Shown: positions 45,343 through 59,275, counted from the stretch's first letter. The stretch is DNA of 64,000 nt from Neurospora tetrasperma FGSC 2508 (GCF_000213175.1 NW_009799104.1:1987724-2051723); one strand, 5' to 3'. The notes: a model not told the origin generated them from the sequence alone. Translations and numbers: made by a program.

Positions 45343-46671
45343 GACATCAACTTGCTGCGTGATTTGGCGTCGGGCAGATAGCTAGGGAAAGCGAAGTGTC
45401 GCGATAGCAATGTATAAAGTGCGACGGGATGCGAGATGATATGATGCAATCGTTTGCGATGCGAACGAGTACGTCGGCGCAAAGAAAGCAGCAGCTCAAG
45501 GGTCGGATGGAAGCATGGGGAGGTCCAGTCGAGATTGGTGTCGGGATAATCGGCGTTTATTCCGTCGCAAGTCGCCGCGCTTTCGGTGCCGTAGGTTCGT
45601 AGGAGGCGATGGAGGAAATAAGTATTGTATAGCAATATCGTGGGAGTTGAAAGCAGCCGCCAAAGTGGAAGTTGGAGCAAGTCCGAGACCAGGAAAGCCC
45701 CGGAGAATGGATGTCGATTGAATCCGGGCAAGGCTGAAGATCGATGCTGGATATTAGATGCGCCGCCAGTGCTGGGGGGGGGGTGGGGGGTTCTTCGTTC
45801 TGGTCATCAAGTGCACAATGCCCCTGTTCCCTTGGTGGTATCGCCTGGGGTCGCTGCTGCTGGCTGCTGCTGCTACCGTTGAACGGAGCCAAGGGGATTG
45901 GAAAGCTCACCGTCACGGCCCGGCGTCAAATCCTGGGCTCATCGATGCGTGAAGCGCACGGGCCTCCCCCAGAAATGCCCACTGTTGAAGATAGTGAAGT
46001 TGTTGCCGGCACCATCGGATTTCCGTTCTCCGTCGTCTGACTCAGCAGGGAAACTCCCACTGTGTGTGACCGGGACTTGCGTCAGAATGGCTCACAATGG
46101 GGCTTCCCCTGCGGGTCCAGCCCGAGTTTCCAGGGACTTTGTTTGCCCCACTAAAAGATTTGCGGTTTATAGCGGGCTTTTGGAGGGGCAGTGTCAGCGA
46201 GCCGCGGGCAGGCAAGGCAAAACCGCCACCAAGATTGGACATTTGCGTCGCTTTGTTTTTCTCCAGCGGATGTCTGTTAGTCCTCCACCCACTGACGCAC
46301 CTTACCCATTGCGCTGGATTATCAGTGCAGTAACAGCGACCCAAGTGTCCACCCGCCATTGGAAAATTTAGATAAACCACCACCGATTCTTGCCCGTCTC
46401 TTGTCAACATCATCACCAGACACCAGTCACCATCTCACTCGCCAGCAGACGAGTGATCCAGTGGCAAAAAGAGAAGCAGCAGGAACTCCCCCCGGCTTTT
46501 TCATCCTTCAGGCCATCCCATCACGGCCCCGGCTTTACACTACGAACCAGGCGCATATTGCCTGATTATTAATAAAGAGCAGCTTCTACAAAACCGACTT
46601 TCTTTTTTTTTTGATCCTCTCGAGATCTTTCTTTGTCGCAAACACCATCATCTCCAAGCAACACCACCAAA
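45343..46671. promoter_or_regulatory. Divergent promoter region, HECT ligase / REI1
   Basis: About 1.3 kb between head-to-head genes. It includes a G-rich run (G9 with G-rich context near 45773-45789) and CT-rich leader DNA before 46672. No gene seen. Shared regulation of the pair is possible but not shown. Confidence 0.5.
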
Positions 46672-48505
46672 ATGGCTACTATTTCCGCCAGCAGGACGGT
46701 CCCCATGGCCGCCGATGTCTCGAGGATGGACCAGGGAACCACTCATCCTTTTACGTGCAACACTTGTCAAGTCGCATTCCGCAACATCGACTTGCAAAAG
46801 GGTCACATGCGCAGTGACTGGCAGTATGTTGTTTCTAAGAACCCTCATGATTTTGATTTTTAACAGATGACTGATCTCGTTTACTAGTCGTTATAACCTC
46901 AAGCGCCGCGTCGCATCCCTCCCGCCTATTTCCTCCGAGGTCTTCACCGAAAAGGTTCTCCAGTCCCGCGCCGAGGTTACCGCGCAAACAGACAAGGCCA
47001 GCTTTGAGATGACCTGCGAAGCTTGCTCCAAGACCTACTACAGCGAGAACTCGTACAAGAACCACATCAGCAGCAAGAACCACAAGATGAGGGCCGCTGC
47101 TTTGGCCTCGAGGGGCCCTGCCGCCATTGGGCGCACAAAGGCCGACGACGAGGTTAGCTCGGTTATGAGCTCGACTTTCTCTCTGGGCGAGCCCGCTTCG
47201 GAGGCCAAGTCCGAAGTCGATTCTGATGCTGAGGAGGAGTTTAACGAGGTTGTTGAGGGTATCAAGCAGGCCAAGATCGAGGACACTGCCTCGCCCGTTG
47301 ACCGTCCCGCCAACCCCCATCTCTCTGCCGCCGACCAGCACAAGGAGGACCACCCCGTGGAAGACGCTGCTGCTAGCGAACAGCCCGAGTCCTCCGGAAC
47401 CGCCACCCCTACCCAGCCCGAAGCCGATGCCACCGTCCTCAAGCAGTGCTTGTTCTGCAACTACGAGTCCCCCACTCCCGCTCTCAACGCTACCCACATG
47501 GAGAGGATACACGGCATGTTCATCCCCGAGAAGCAGTACCTCGTTGATTTGGAGGGTCTTCTCGGTTCGCTCAGGAGACGTGTGTTTGAGCTGAACGAGT
47601 GTCTGATGTGCGGCAAGATGCGTTCCAACACTTTTGCCGTGCAAACGCACATGCGTGACAAGGGCCATTGCCAGATTCCTTACACCACCGAGGAGGAGCA
47701 GCTCGAGATCGGTGAATTCTACGACTTCCGCAGCACCTACTCCGACGGCGACGATTGGGATACCGAGGATGAGGAGGAGGAGGAGGAAGGAGCCGGCGGC
47801 GCCAAGCTGGGCGGCAAGCGCGAAGCCAAGGTCGAGGTTGTCGAAGGCGAAGAAGGCGAAGGTGAAGGCGGCGACGAAGAGGGCTGGGAGACCGACAGCT
47901 CGGCCTCGTCTCTCGACTCGGACGACCTCCATGCCGTCCCCGGCGAGGGCCATTACCATCAGTACGAGCGTCTGGCCAGCCACCGCCACCACTCGCGCGA
48001 CGACCCTCGTCCCCACCGCCAGGCGGACGGCTTCCATGCCCACAGCAGGAAGGGCGTCAACGCCGTCTACTACGACGAGTACGAGCTTCACCTGCCATCT
48101 GGCCGCTCCGTCGGCCACCGCTCGCTCAACCGCTACTTCCGCCAGAACCTGCACAATTACCCCACGCCCGAGGAGCGCCAGCAGCAGCTCCTTCTCGAAG
48201 CTGCCGGTGGTGAAGAAGGCGAAGATGCGGAGATGCAGTACGACAGCGACGGCGAGCCGAGATTCAGGAGAAACATGGAGGTTCAGCTCAGAGACCGCAA
48301 GGCGCACGGCAGGCACGTCATCACGCGTGAGACAAGAGGTCTTATCGGCGCCAACGGTATCAGAGATGTGGAGAGCAAGGAGGTGCGGAAGGTGGTGGAG
48401 AAGGGTCGCCAGAGGGAGGTGGACTCGTATAAGCGCGCTGAGGTGGTGGGCATGAAGAAGCACTTCAAGGAGGTACACAGGAATCCTGTTTCTTACCTCA
48501 GGTGA
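46672..48505 (+). CDS. rei1: Cytoplasmic 60S biogenesis factor REI1
   Basis: Exons are 46672-46823 and 46888-48505, giving 589 aa. REI1 (ZNF622/Reh1 family) acts late in cytoplasmic pre-60S maturation, helping to release and recycle the Arx1/Alb1 export factors at the tunnel exit (family knowledge). Zinc fingers are visible: FTCNTCQVAF...H-x5-H (about 27-51), MTCEACSKTYYSENSYKNH (about 92-118), then CLFCNYES with HMERIHGMFIPE, and CLMCGKM with HMRDKGHCQIPY (about 237-300). An acidic region follows, then VGHRSLNRYFRQN, and the conserved end MKKHFKEVHRN. The 64-nt intron (GTATGT...ACTAG) restores SDWHRYNLKRRV, the family signature. The start context (CAAAATGGC) is strong. A 547-codon open frame runs antisense through the gene and is a composition shadow. 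Confidence 0.95.
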
Positions 48506-49370
48506 GCGGTCGTTGCTTGTTGCAACCCGTTTGTGTCCTGGGGTCTGGTTTGGGTTTCTTTCCTTCCTGTATGTTTCTGTTAGAATTTTTGCATGAGTTC
48601 TTTTTATATTGCCGATACCATTTTATGCATCGTCGTCGTCGTCGCTTCTACTACTTCGCAACGGGTCAGGATGGTGACACATATGGACATGGTCTCGTGA
48701 TGCATGATAGATGTGTAGACGCAAGAGCGCAAGATATGGTTTATGGGTTTTTGTTTTTAATGAATCACGCAATAGACTTCTGGCATACCCTGACGAAGTG
48801 GTTGTAAAAATCAATCTAATATGGACTGTCCAATACGGCTCGATTTGGCTCGGAAAGGCCGTTACAAAGATGTGATAGAAACTTATCCACTTGAAAGTAC
48901 ATTGACCCGAGTCCCCTAGGGGTTGTTCCATACAGGAACTGTCTAGAATTAATATCAAGGGCATCATAAAGACGCTTCGATGTCTGGTGCCTTCACAATA
49001 TGGTATGATAATATATTGACCGTAACGTATGCAGTCTATTTTCATGATAATAATGCTGGGTATAGCGAAATGTAATACGGTTGAGTGTAAGAATGTCTAT
49101 TATATGATCCTTTTGTGCAATACCTGCCAAAACCTGAGATTGAAAGATTGTATATACCTACATAACAGAACTGAACCCTTACATAAAAAGAAAAAAGAAA
49201 ATTAAAAAAAAAAAAAAAAAAGTATAAAAAGAGCTTCCGAGCTATCCAAGGATAAACTGAAAACTATGCCGTCACTCGTAAACCTGAAGGTCACTTGTGT
49301 TCATCCCGCAACCATTTCTTTATACACTATCTCTTTTATGGTTCAACTCCAAAACGCTCTCGCTCACTTA
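48506..49370. other. Intergenic, no gene seen
   Basis: 3' region of REI1, with an A18-type run near 49202-49219. No coding frame supported. Confidence 0.4.
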
Positions 49371-49713
49371 CAGTAGAGTGCCCTGTAACTGCAAGTCCCT
49401 ATAATTGCAAAGACCTAGTAAATGCTAGAGATTCTCATGCCCGATTTATTTTAGTATGGTAAAGCCTGCTAACTGCTAAATGCAAGCCGCCCAGCTGGCC
49501 GGCCATATAAATTTGCACCTAACAGGGCAACTAACAGGGGGTTTAGGCGCCCCTATCACCCCAATTGGGGCTGTCACCAGCTATCAGAACCCTTTATCAG
49601 GGCTGTCACTGGCTGTTACAAGCCCCTGTGCAGGTGCCAGTAAGTGCAAGGACCCAGTAATTGCAAGGAAAATGCCTTGCCCCAATTCCTTGCATTTACT
49701 GGGTTGCCTACTG
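49371..49713. mobile_element. MITE with subterminal repeats, TA-flanked, pogo/mariner-like
   Basis: A 343-bp element flanked by TA on both sides (49369-49370 and 49714-49715). Ends are CAGTAGAGTGCCCTGTAAC and, inverted, CAGTAGGCAACCCAGTAAA; about 19 of the first 25 positions match. A GTAANTGCAAG-like box recurs near both ends: three on the left (about 49385-49427), three on the right in mixed orientation (about 49640-49700). Such subterminal boxes are typical transposase-binding sites. The middle has repeated GGGCTGTCAC. There is no transposase. TA duplication and CAGT ends fit pogo/Fot1-type IS630-Tc1-mariner families. Confidence 0.8.
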
Positions 49714-49863
49714 TACTCATATTCTAGAACAACGCTTGCAGCAGCAGCAGCATGGAAGAAATACAACCAAACATTACCATCAAATATCGAAAACCCATTT
49801 AAAGCCTAAACATTACTCTTCACAAATCTCTCTCCCCCCCTTTTCCACATCGCAACTTTTCTC

Positions 49864-52800
49864 CTAACTCCTCTTGAACCACCTCTTCAACCCCCTTTTC
49901 TTCCCCTCATCCGGAGCCGCATACCCCTCCTCCCTAACATTATGCCTCCCCACGACCTCCAAGAAGACCTGATCCAACGTCGTCGGACTAACACTGAAAT
50001 GCTCCACGCCCAACTCCTCCCTCTGTTCCTCAAGTAACACTACCAACTTCCCAATCGCGCTCGTCGTGCTTTGCTGGGTTTCCGTCTCCCTGATTTCTTC
50101 CGTTGTCATTCCCTTATCTGCCCGCTGGTTAGTAATACCAGTGGTGAGGGAAAGGACAACAGCGGCGGGTACGGAAAAGCGCATCTGCCCGTGATATGTC
50201 TTCCCCTCCATCGCGGCGGCAGAGCCAAAGGTAGATTCAACCCAGGCGTGGATTTGCGCAATCTGGGCGTCCGACGTGCGCGGCGCGCCACGGCAGACGA
50301 GGTGGACGTGCAATGTATCGCCGAAGCGTTTGCGCAACGAGTCAACCGATCCCATGGCTAGCATGCGCTTAGCAAGGATGCCGGCTCTGCCCGCCAAAGC
50401 GTCGGCTTCCTCCATGCTGTGGGTGGTGAGCAGGATCGAGCGGCCGGGCACGGTTTCGGCTAGGGTGCGCCACATGATGCGCTTGGCGGCCGCGTCCAAG
50501 CCGGAGGAGGGTTCGTCAAGCAACACCACAGTGGGGTTACCCATCAGAGCGATACCGAGAGACAACTTGCGTTTGTTACCTCCCGATAGCGCACGCGCCA
50601 TGCGGTCGCGGAATTGGGTCAGGCCGACGGCGCGGATGACTTGTTCGACGTTGTACTCTATGCCGGAAGCGGGAATGCCGCGCACGCGCGCGTAGAAGCG
50701 CAGATGCTCGAGAACGGTCATGGTGTCGACTGCGTCGAATTGGGGGCAGACGCCGAGGTGGGAGCGCGCGGCGGCGAGAGAGCGGGCGACGGAGGATTGT
50801 TCGACAAAGACGTCGCCGCCTGAATTATAGTCGGGCTTGACGTCGCCGCGGATGATAGAGATGGTCGTGGATTTGCCGGCGCCGTTGGGGCCTAAGAGGG
50901 CGAAGACTTGCCCGTGAGGAATTCCGAAGGTTACGTTGTCCACGGCTGTGTTGCGCCCAAAGGTCTTAGTTAGGTTGACGACCTGTAGACCGTCGGTGTT
51001 GTTGGTGCCGGCGACCCCGCTGCCAGTGGCGGTGGACTTGACGCGGACGAGCTCGTGGGCGACTTCTTCGTCGGAGATGCCGTCTGCTTCTTGGGCGATG
51101 GTGGGCGGGGCGGAGCGGGGCTTGCGCTTGAAGAGCTGCTTGAGGGTTGAGCCGGGGTTGCCGGCGTCGACCCAGACGAGGAGGATGAAGAGGATGATGG
51201 ACTGGAGAATCAAATACAGGATCGGACCGCCGTACTGGAGGATGCCACCCGGGTACGAGGCGAGCTTGTCGCCGTCGCAGGCTGCTGAGAAAAGGTTTAG
51301 CGCGATGAAGAGGGCGCGGGTGAGCGAGCCGATGGGGGCGAAGATGGCTACAACGAAGTGCACCACGACGAGCATATCATCCACCTTGTCAACGGGGCCG
51401 TAGGTGATGGTGCACATGTAGGCGATCAGGTAGATGAGGAACATGACTACCTGGCCACCGGCGGTGAATGCGTAGGCCGAAAGCTGGTTGTTGCTCCAGA
51501 GCGAGATAACATAGGCCAGCAAAATCGAGGCGAGACCGTAGAGGACGAAGATGATGAACAGATATCCGACGTGGTGCCAGACACTGGCCAGGCCGGCGAG
51601 CAGAGCGGTCATGATGGCGCTCGCGATGAGGACTATAAGGAAGTCGAAGGTGGTGTAGGCGAGCCAGAGAGGCAGGGGACGCACACCGTTCGAGTATTGC
51701 AAGCCACGCACAAACGAACGGCGCTCAACGTTGGGGTACAGAGCGAAGAAACCGGGGTAGGCGCAGAGCGCCAGACTCATGTAGACAAGCATCTGGAGAG
51801 ACTTGCCGGTGTCGGGAGCGAAGGGAATGTCAAAGTTGACAAACTGAGAAGCAATTGTAGTGTTGGACAGCATCATGTCGGTGATCCACTGGCCGAACCA
51901 AGCGGTGAACATCTCCACGCTGTCGGACCTGTAGGTCATGGTCGGGACAGAGTTGTCGTCCCCAAGCCAGACAGCGGCGGGAGTGATGTTCTTGCGATAC
52001 TGCACCACAGCCGAGTTGAACTCATCCAAAGTGTCAACCAGCGTGATGTTTTTGAACAGGTCCAGGGGGTTCATGCCAATACCCGAGGAGTTGCCGCTGC
52101 TGGTAGCGTTGTCCTGGGTAGCCATGTAGATGGGAGCAAAAAGACGGGCGAGGTTATTGGCCGAGAACTTGTCCGAGGGACCAGCTATCATGAAGAGGTC
52201 AAAATCGGAGGCGAAAAGGTTGGTCGCAACACGACGAGAAGATTGATCTGCAGGGCTGCAGCCAACAGGGTCCTTGCCCATGACGAACAGAGTGACTAAA
52301 CCAGCAGCGATGATGGGGATGGCAAATGCAGCCAGGGTCGGAAACCAGTTGCGCTTGAGGATGGTCATCCTCTTGCGGAAGAGAACTACACCCTGCTTGA
52401 AATATCCGATACGCTGACCAGACAGGAGGTTAAGGCCGGGCTTGGTTGTGTCATCCACAGGGGCATCGTTAACCATCTCGGTCGAAGACTGCTTTTCCGT
52501 ACTCCGTTGCGCGCCTAAGACAGCGGCGGTGCTTTGGAACTGGTCGAGTCTCGCGCCATCTTCCGCCCGAACCTCCTCAGCAAGTTGCAAGAACACATCC
52601 TCGATAGTAGGTCCAGAGAAGCGATAATCCGAGATGCCAGCAACCGCAAGCTCCTTGATAACTTGAGCTGCCGCGGCCGAGGTAGAAGCGATGTAGGTAA
52701 TCTCCTCGGGGGAAACCTTCTTCTGGACACCAGAGACGTTGGGCGAGTTGGAGATGTACTTGGCGTTGTTCAGATGGATTCTGTATCCCCCCATGCGGTT

Positions 52801-54852
52801 CTTGAGTTCGACAGAAGACCCCTCGGCGCGGAGCGTGCCCTTGGACATGATGGCGATATGGTCAGCAAGAAGATCAGCCTCGTCCAGAAAATGAGTAGTG
52901 AGAATCATGGTGCGACGCCCACGCTCGGCAAGGAGGATGTCCCAGATCTTGCGACGAGAAAGTGGATCGATACCGCTGGAGACTTCATCAATGCAGCAGA
53001 CGGCGGAGCCACCTGTCAACATCATACCGAGCTGAAGCTTGCGCTTCTGGCCGCCAGAGAGAGTACCAGATCTTGCGTCAACCTTTTGGGCGAGATCAAC
53101 GCCGCTGATAAGTTCCAAGATCTCCTCTTTGGTGGCAAGCTGGTTGGGAGACTTGAGCCGGTTGAAGATGCGAAGATGTTCCTCGACCGTGAGCTCGTCC
53201 CAAAGAACGTTTTTCTGAGGAGCAATTCCGAGACCGCCGGTGCCGTCAACGGTGATGCTGCCGCTGGAAAGTTTGTTGATGCCAGCGATAATGTCGAGCG
53301 TGGTACTCTTGCCGCTACCGTTGGCGCCGAGCAAAACGAGAATCTGACCGCGACGGGCAGTGAGGGTCAAGCCATTGACAGCTATAACGGGCTCTCTCGG
53401 TTTGGACAGGAAGGAAAACATGTTGCGAAAAGGGCCCGGCTTGTAAATCTTGGTGAAGCCATCCAGCTGGACAGCATTGTCGGGTCCCAGCTCCGAGTTC
53501 TCGCCGTAGGCGATGTTGCGGGTAGAAGAAGTGGTTCCGTGGAGGTATCTCTCGATTATAGCACCGAGAATGGGATAAGCAAAGATCTGAACAATCAGGA
53601 AGATCCAAAGCACGATACCGGCCACTTGCGAGGGGCTATCAGGAGCACTCTTGCCGAGGTTGGTTGCCATATCCTTGGCCTCAAAGCGAGCCAGGTAAGC
53701 GATGAAGTAGGTGTAATTGCAAGGCATGAACAACAAACTGAGGACGACAACCGTGGCAGTCTTGGGTGCCGTGATGATCTGGGCAATGACACCAAGCAGA
53801 ATGTAAAGAATGACGATGGAGATACCGCTGAGCTGTGCTTTTTTGAAGAAAGCCGCGCCCAAGATAGAGAAGGAAGCCAACGATAGACCAGCGAGAATAT
53901 GGTAGATAATGAGGATACCAACGCTGCTGGTCCTGAAGACGGCCGCCCACATGATGATGGAGCTGACAATGTAACCAGGCAGGTACAGGAGGGTGAAGCC
54001 GAGATGATATGACAGCAGTCGCGCGGCCTGGCCCTCCCAGGTTCTCTTGGTGAACATCATGGCCTCCACCAAAGTCGACATGCCCGTCTCGCGCTCCGAA
54101 GCCATGAATCCAACCAGATGGTAACAGACACCAATGACGCTGATGAGGAAGGTGACACCCAGAACGTTATATATGGTCTTTTGGTACAGCTGTCTGACAC
54201 GGTCGGCGCGCTCCTCCTTGGTCAAAGAGGTGAAGGGATACTCGTCCTGTTCCTCAGGTAGCTTCTGCTGGCCATTGCGTGTGATGGCAGCATCGACTGC
54301 GCGCTGTAGAGGAAGCATATAGACCTGGGCGTCGTTGTCATCCTTATCAACATTGATCTTTCCAGTACCCAGCGCACTATCGGCACGGAGCGTATAGTTC
54401 CACATTCCATCAGGACCCTCATCAGGCGAAGAGTAGAAGACGACGGCGCCATAGCAAGGGGTAACGCCGCGTAGCGAGGCGCGACAGGTCCAAATTAAAT
54501 CCTGCTCGGATTCGGCAATGGAGGCGTTCTTGCCGGCATCACGCACAACGGTGGCCAGCTCTTGGATAACCCGATCAATCTCTCCGCCGCGCAGGCCGTT
54601 GTTGACAAAGGCGACCGTGTTGCGGCCGGTCCCGCTGGAGGCTTGCAGGCCGTCGGAAAGAGAGCGCACAGGATGGACCTTGCTGATGCCGAAAACGGCG
54701 TAGGGGACGAAGAGGTTCTTGGCGAAACTCAGGAAGGCGACAACAAGGACGGGAAGGACAAAAGCGCGGATAATTGTAGCGTTGGTGTGTCGGTTAAGGA
54801 CGATGAGCAGATTCTTGCGCGTGAGCGTCCATGTTTGACTGATTATCGCCAT
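49864..54852 (-). CDS. Full-length ABCA-type ABC transporter, 1662 aa
   Basis: A single exon. Order: cytosolic N-terminus, TM1 (about 28-45), large lumenal loop, TM bundle 1 (about 235-435), NBD1, second TM set with large loop (about 820-1180), NBD2. NBD1 has Walker A LLGANGSGKSTTLDIIAG (about 504-521), signature LSGGQKRKLQLG and Walker B VCCIDEVSSGIDP. NBD2 has LLGPNGAGKSTTISIIRG (about 1317), LSGGNKRKLSLG and VVLLDEPSSGLD. The two-half layout with big extracytosolic loops and this signature form is ABCA subfamily, generally lipid transport (family knowledge); the substrate here is unknown. NBD1 Walker B carries DEV rather than DEP, a mild divergence. The protein ends in a basic tail (KRGLKRWFKRS). 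No introns are seen. Confidence 0.93.
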   Translation of the reverse strand: MAIISQTWTLTRKNLLIVLNRHTNATIIRAFVLPVLVVAFLSFAKNLFVPYAVFGISKVHPVRSLSDGLQASSGTGRNTVAFVNNGLRGGEIDRVIQELATVVRDAGKNASIAESEQDLIWTCRASLRGVTPCYGAVVFYSSPDEGPDGMWNYTLRADSALGTGKINVDKDDNDAQVYMLPLQRAVDAAITRNGQQKLPEEQDEYPFTSLTKEERADRVRQLYQKTIYNVLGVTFLISVIGVCYHLVGFMASERETGMSTLVEAMMFTKRTWEGQAARLLSYHLGFTLLYLPGYIVSSIIMWAAVFRTSSVGILIIYHILAGLSLASFSILGAAFFKKAQLSGISIVILYILLGVIAQIITAPKTATVVVLSLLFMPCNYTYFIAYLARFEAKDMATNLGKSAPDSPSQVAGIVLWIFLIVQIFAYPILGAIIERYLHGTTSSTRNIAYGENSELGPDNAVQLDGFTKIYKPGPFRNMFSFLSKPREPVIAVNGLTLTARRGQILVLLGANGSGKSTTLDIIAGINKLSSGSITVDGTGGLGIAPQKNVLWDELTVEEHLRIFNRLKSPNQLATKEEILELISGVDLAQKVDARSGTLSGGQKRKLQLGMMLTGGSAVCCIDEVSSGIDPLSRRKIWDILLAERGRRTMILTTHFLDEADLLADHIAIMSKGTLRAEGSSVELKNRMGGYRIHLNNAKYISNSPNVSGVQKKVSPEEITYIASTSAAAAQVIKELAVAGISDYRFSGPTIEDVFLQLAEEVRAEDGARLDQFQSTAAVLGAQRSTEKQSSTEMVNDAPVDDTTKPGLNLLSGQRIGYFKQGVVLFRKRMTILKRNWFPTLAAFAIPIIAAGLVTLFVMGKDPVGCSPADQSSRRVATNLFASDFDLFMIAGPSDKFSANNLARLFAPIYMATQDNATSSGNSSGIGMNPLDLFKNITLVDTLDEFNSAVVQYRKNITPAAVWLGDDNSVPTMTYRSDSVEMFTAWFGQWITDMMLSNTTIASQFVNFDIPFAPDTGKSLQMLVYMSLALCAYPGFFALYPNVERRSFVRGLQYSNGVRPLPLWLAYTTFDFLIVLIASAIMTALLAGLASVWHHVGYLFIIFVLYGLASILLAYVISLWSNNQLSAYAFTAGGQVVMFLIYLIAYMCTITYGPVDKVDDMLVVVHFVVAIFAPIGSLTRALFIALNLFSAACDGDKLASYPGGILQYGGPILYLILQSIILFILLVWVDAGNPGSTLKQLFKRKPRSAPPTIAQEADGISDEEVAHELVRVKSTATGSGVAGTNNTDGLQVVNLTKTFGRNTAVDNVTFGIPHGQVFALLGPNGAGKSTTISIIRGDVKPDYNSGGDVFVEQSSVARSLAAARSHLGVCPQFDAVDTMTVLEHLRFYARVRGIPASGIEYNVEQVIRAVGLTQFRDRMARALSGGNKRKLSLGIALMGNPTVVLLDEPSSGLDAAAKRIMWRTLAETVPGRSILLTTHSMEEADALAGRAGILAKRMLAMGSVDSLRKRFGDTLHVHLVCRGAPRTSDAQIAQIHAWVESTFGSAAAMEGKTYHGQMRFSVPAAVVLSLTTGITNQRADKGMTTEEIRETETQQSTTSAIGKLVVLLEEQREELGVEHFSVSPTTLDQVFLEVVGRHNVREEGYAAPDEGKKRGLKRWFKRS

Positions 54853-56408
54853 GTTGGCGGTTAGTTCCGTCAGTGTGACTAGCGCCGCGAAGCCATGAGA
54901 ACTGATATCTCAGCCCTATATTCTGGCGTTGAGCTATGGCGTACACAGGGGGTGGCTGCCGAAAAGTAGGTGTCACAACAGGATTATGAGATGAAAGTCG
55001 TTCGTCTGATGTGCGGGTCGGCGCAATGAGCCTCGGAGGGATTATTCTGGTGTGTTAAAGGGGAAAAGTTGCAAAACTGTCGATGTGATAACTTTCAATG
55101 AACACAATAGACAATACAGATATAAGATGCAAAAGTACTAATAACACAGGTTGGGTTTGAAGAGATGGATGGAAGGGGGCAAGGAGGATTGAGAGAAAAG
55201 CAAATTGATGAAGGCTACCGGAATCCGCTCCTCTCCAGTTCACTGGTTCCCTATGAAGATGTATCGATCGCTATCCATCACACAGTATGACAGATTCCTC
55301 GATCAGGCTTTGCTCGGCTCGGTCTTCAAGGTTGTCAAGTAGTGTACGAATGCGATGGGTGCCTTCAATATCCAGCCAAGGCGGGCATGAAGAAGGAAAA
55401 GAGAGGCTTAGTTCCCGAAATGTCTTGGCCTTTAATTTTTTATTTTTTTTTCCTGCCCTTTTTGCCCACTCTCTTCTCCATGACCATATATCCATATCCT
55501 TCTTGCCATACGACCCCTTCTTCCCTTTGTCTTCAGTTCTCCGCCGAATGCCCACAAAAGTACTGTAGAAATTTACAAGGAACCGGGGATACATAAATCG
55601 CCAGTCAAGACAAGTTGAACCCCAAGACACAAGCCGGGCTCTTGGACAGCCCGAGATTCAAAATTAAAGTGTCCGGGTGTAAGAGAGCCCCACCCACTCG
55701 TTATCTCCAGCGAAACAAGGCCAGGAATTACCGGATCTGGACGGGTTCCCTTTTGTGAATCATACACTACATGTACCCTTTTTCGGGGTCCTTTTTCACA
55801 CCCTGACACTCAACCATTGCTAGGAAACCGAGCCGGTGCCGTACCGCACTGTCGTCCCTGACATCTTCAACCAAGTCCGTCGTGGCAGTGGCAGTGTATC
55901 CATCAAATCTTTCATATCTTCCAATATCTCACTGAAATTATCCAATACAGTCTGTTTGTCGTCGTTGGTCGTTAAACACTGCCACGACTGCGTCTGACGC
56001 CCGCCGGAGATAATCCAATGTGCTCTTCACGCTGTACATGTGCGTGTTATGCATCAGGTACACTAGGTAGACCCGAGGCAAAGACGGGAACGTGCACAGC
56101 AGGGTACCTTACCTATGTAGTCAGCAAAAGACAAGCTGAAACTTTTGTCAGGCCGCGGCTGTGACAGCCACAACTCCAATCTAACATTCTTCAGATCGCT
56201 TTCGTCGGACTTCTCGTCTTGTTACCTTTTCCACCAGTCTAGTCACTGTAGTTCCCTATTGCGGCTCTTCACTTTCCAGGTATTCCAGACTCACTCACCT
56301 TCCCATCGTTCCCCAAACCGACCAAAAGACTTCCATGTCATCGACTTAATACATATTCAGATTAATTTAACCCTCATTTTCCCTACGGTCCCACTTCATA
56401 CCTTACTC
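54853..56408. other. Promoter region of the ABC transporter and intergenic DNA
   Basis: No supported gene. A weak inverted pair AGTGTCCGGGTGT / ACACCCTGACACT bounds 55668-55810 but is too short to call an element. CT-rich tracts occur near 55435-55530. Confidence 0.35.
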
Positions 56409-56774
56409 ATGACAGTATCCACCAATAACGTTCCAAAAAATCCACCGCCACGCAATTCTGCAACTCACCATCCACTCACAACGCCTCACAACGCAGCTAA
56501 CCCTCCTGGAACCGAAATCCCGCTTTCCCCATTTAGGTATGATCCAGCGAGATCTCTACATAGTATAAATCCGCCAAGCCCTACCAGAATCTCGATTCTG
56601 CTTCTTTGCTGTGTGACTTTTGTCAGCAGTGGTATACACTACGCAGTACACGTAAGAACCATTTCTTGGCTTCAAATATTCATTGCCGTATTGGAGATAC
56701 CAAGAAATCAACAACCTTCTCAGGCGCTTGCGAGCTTCGCGCCAAGAATCTGGGCGGCTCTTATCATCGTATGA
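56409..56774 (+). CDS. Possible orphan ORF, 121 aa (weak)
   Basis: ATG frame starting MTVSTNNVPKNPPPRNSAT, Pro/Thr/His-rich and then a hydrophobic stretch (ISILLLCCVTFVSSG). A GTATGA after TTTAG (56537) and a GTAAGA at about 56651 could be donors, and another frame over 56606-56791 is Cys-rich (CDFCQQW), so the true structure may be spliced. No family. Weak. Confidence 0.2.
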   Translation: MTVSTNNVPKNPPPRNSATHHPLTTPHNAANPPGTEIPLSPFRYDPARSLHSINPPSPTRISILLLCCVTFVSSGIHYAVHVRTISWLQIFIAVLEIPRNQQPSQALASFAPRIWAALIIV

Positions 56775-57221
56775 GATGTACTGTGCTATAAATGGTGTAG
56801 ATATATGTTGTAGACGTTCAGTCTACGGGCAGCTTGAGAAGCCGAGTGGTTGTCGCTGGAGGAGACTCTTGACATGTCCATAGGGTCGTCCTAATATCAG
56901 ATGCATGAGGATGTCATCCTAAGCATTTCCAAGAAGCTGCGCCTCGCTATCACGGTGCCAAGTGGTATACTCGTCAGGTCGACAACATCGACTGTCTGGC
57001 TAGTGGCGGGCCAAAGTAGGCAGATACATTCATCTCCCTTTAGATCGATGGCCACAATGGAGTTTAGACTTCATCAGCAATTTGCTTTTTGAGTATATCT
57101 CGACAATCGACATGGCCTACTTTTGAAGGAAATAAAGAAAGCGAACCGAAGCCATGTCATGTTCATTCATCCAAAGGTATTCATCGACATTCATCTAGAC
57201 TACGCTACGCTATTCAGACAT
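56775..57221. other. Intergenic, no gene seen
   Basis: 3' flank of the lysyl-tRNA synthetase gene. Nothing recognised. Confidence 0.4.

Positions 57222-59275
<2,054 letters not shown>

Noticed and set aside
46835-48478. 547-codon open frame on the - strand through REI1
   Set aside because: REI1 on + is unambiguous; the antisense frame lacks any motif and follows from GC-rich third positions.
51358-52299. 313-codon + frame, and a 450-codon + frame at 52534-53886
   Set aside because: Both are antisense shadows of the ABC transporter.
55668-55810. Short inverted pair AGTGTCCGGGTGT / ACACCCTGACACT as a possible third MITE
   Set aside because: Only about 13 bp with a mismatch and no clear target-site duplication.
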